A stretch of DNA of 54,610 nt, taken from positions 352,606 through 407,215 of the forward strand of contig NW_019091598.1 in NCBI RefSeq assembly GCF_001949145.1. Reading direction: 5' to 3'. Positions 53,493 to 54,610 of the stretch are shown one piece after another. A program made the translations under genes and the position numbers. This DNA comes from Acanthaster planci (taxonomy: Eukaryota; Echinodermata; Asteroidea; Valvatida; Acanthasteridae). The notes beneath the pieces are model-generated. The model was not told where the DNA came from. It worked only from the letters and a program-made list of their open reading frames with translations, and made no database searches. Each line of letters begins with the position of its first letter. Within the stretch, counting starts at the first letter, position 1.

Positions 53493-54107
53493 TTGCAGCG
53501 GGGATTTTTTGCCAACATTTTCACCAGCTTGATTGCCCCAAACTTGTTTGTCACAACGCATCCTGTTTGTTTTCGTTTAGTTGTATTTATAAATTTACAA
53601 ACCCTGATCACAGAAATTTATGAACATTATAATGCCAACTTTATTAGTTCCTTATCTCATTATGTTGTTTATTTTATGCTTCAACAAAAGCTGTTTCCTT
53701 TGTGGAATTCGCTCACTTTGGAAAGGGTTACAGTTTGCGACAATGATCTAAGCTTCATGACTGTCTTGGGCATTGCACGCGACATTAATTTTGGTGAGAA
53801 AGAATATTTTTTACTACGTATGGCTTTGACTGTAGCCTGCAGAAAGGGGAAACAAATGAAAACGTGGCTGCTTGGAATGGCCTTCACGAAAGGCGACATA
53901 ATTTCTATCTTGAAGATAATAGAATCGAGAGATGGATTTTCTCTGTATGATGACATTGTCCAGGTTAACTCTGCACGGCATTTCCATGTTTCCATGGGAA
54001 TAATCGAGCATCTCCGACAACCATTGCCTGGTTTCTTTGCTCCTAGAAGACAAACTGCCACTGTGAAAGCTGAGATGAATGCAAGAGTTAGCTATTCTTC
54101 ATCCTAA
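53493..54107 (+). CDS. Uncharacterised 204-codon open frame
   Basis: The longest single open frame in the window. The second half (from about 53740) looks more protein-like: DINFGEKEYFLLRMALTVAC, KTWLLGMAFTKGDIISILKI, FHVSMGIIEHLRQPLPGFF. The opposite strand is also open, which weakens the case, and a potential acceptor (TGTAGCCTGCAG, 53831-53842) may split it. No domain is recognised. It could be a last exon or chance. Confidence 0.3.
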   Translation: MQRGFFANIFTSLIAPNLFVTTHPVCFRLVVFINLQTLITEIYEHYNANFISSLSHYVVYFMLQQKLFPLWNSLTLERVTVCDNDLSFMTVLGIARDINFGEKEYFLLRMALTVACRKGKQMKTWLLGMAFTKGDIISILKIIESRDGFSLYDDIVQVNSARHFHVSMGIIEHLRQPLPGFFAPRRQTATVKAEMNARVSYSSS

Positions 54108-54610
54108 GCACAGAGGTAGTGTTGCATCTTGTTTCAAACTTATGTACTGATTGGAGGGTTGAGTATTGACAGGATACACTAGAACAATTTCGTGTCGCAA
54201 ATAAAAGTATGCTGAGCCTGTAAAACAACGCAGGATAATAAAAGCATGCATAGAAATGGAAAAATATGCCAAGGGATACGACCCGACATGCATCGGGGAA
54301 TTCAAACAATACTACTTCTTAATTCCCTACTTGACTGATCGTGTTCATGTACGGTGGTATTGTTTGATAATAAATAATAAATAAACAAATAGGAGTGGGT
54401 TTCGGTTCGGTAATTTAAAACCCAAGCTTTCTTTAATAGAAACCCTTAGGCCTATTTCGTGGGATGGACTGTGTACAAACATAAGGATAACAAAAGAAAA
54501 ATGCTGAAATTAAAATTTCATTAAATACATTTCGATGGAATGTTGAATATCAGTACGCATGCAACAATTGAATTACAAGCTAAGATGTAAGAAACGTTGA
54601 AAAGAGAGAA

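Noticed and set aside
53681-54061. 126-codon - strand frame
   Set aside because: Overlaps the longer + frame and has no recognisable motif; kept only as a warning on that call.

Overview
The window is eukaryotic nuclear DNA from an animal. Genes are broken into many short exons with GT-AG introns of 0.3 to 2.3 kb, the base composition is AT-rich, and introns are full of MITE-like, SINE-like and minisatellite repeats. The lectin domain mix (SUEL/Gal_Lectin, fucolectin-like, PAN), the many ACATGTACATGT-type palindromes and the repeat style suggest a marine deuterostome invertebrate, most likely an echinoderm. That placement is inference and no species can be named.

Two protein genes account for nearly all supported coding sequence, and they face each other tail to tail. 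On the + strand, 612-13547 holds the last 12 exons of a secreted multi-lectin protein; its 5' end lies before the window. The 742 residues seen are the end of one SUEL domain, a fucolectin-like domain, four more SUEL-type domains (one degenerate) and a C-terminal PAN/apple domain. Domain-boundary introns are all phase 1, the usual mark of exon shuffling.

On the - strand, 49117 down to 18209 holds a complete 29-exon orthologue of C2CD5 (CDP138, KIAA0528). It encodes a calcium- and lipid-binding C2-domain protein that in mammals acts downstream of Akt in GLUT4 vesicle fusion. All exon phases join in frame to give 1034 residues, against about 1000 in human. The five C2 aspartates sit at the same positions as in human. 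The position matching the human Akt site (Ser197) is Thr197, and the Arg at -3 is Gln.

The intergenic stretch 13548-18208 has no recognisable gene. The region upstream of C2CD5 (49153-54610) holds the likely promoter, a CTCF-like motif, fold-back DNA, a broken Harbinger transposase fragment, a local duplication and two unassigned open frames.

Mobile and repeated DNA is the other main theme. It includes two TA-flanked pogo/Tigger-like non-autonomous elements, a long-inverted-repeat element (38.05-38.87 kb), a 360-bp TA-flanked MITE made of CCCAACT heptamers, two pairs of related interspersed repeats, 15-bp and 35-bp minisatellites, a GAGACC-type array, several tRNA-like SINE pieces, a 40-bp-stem hairpin, and a tandem duplication of the 3' end of the last C2CD5 exon.
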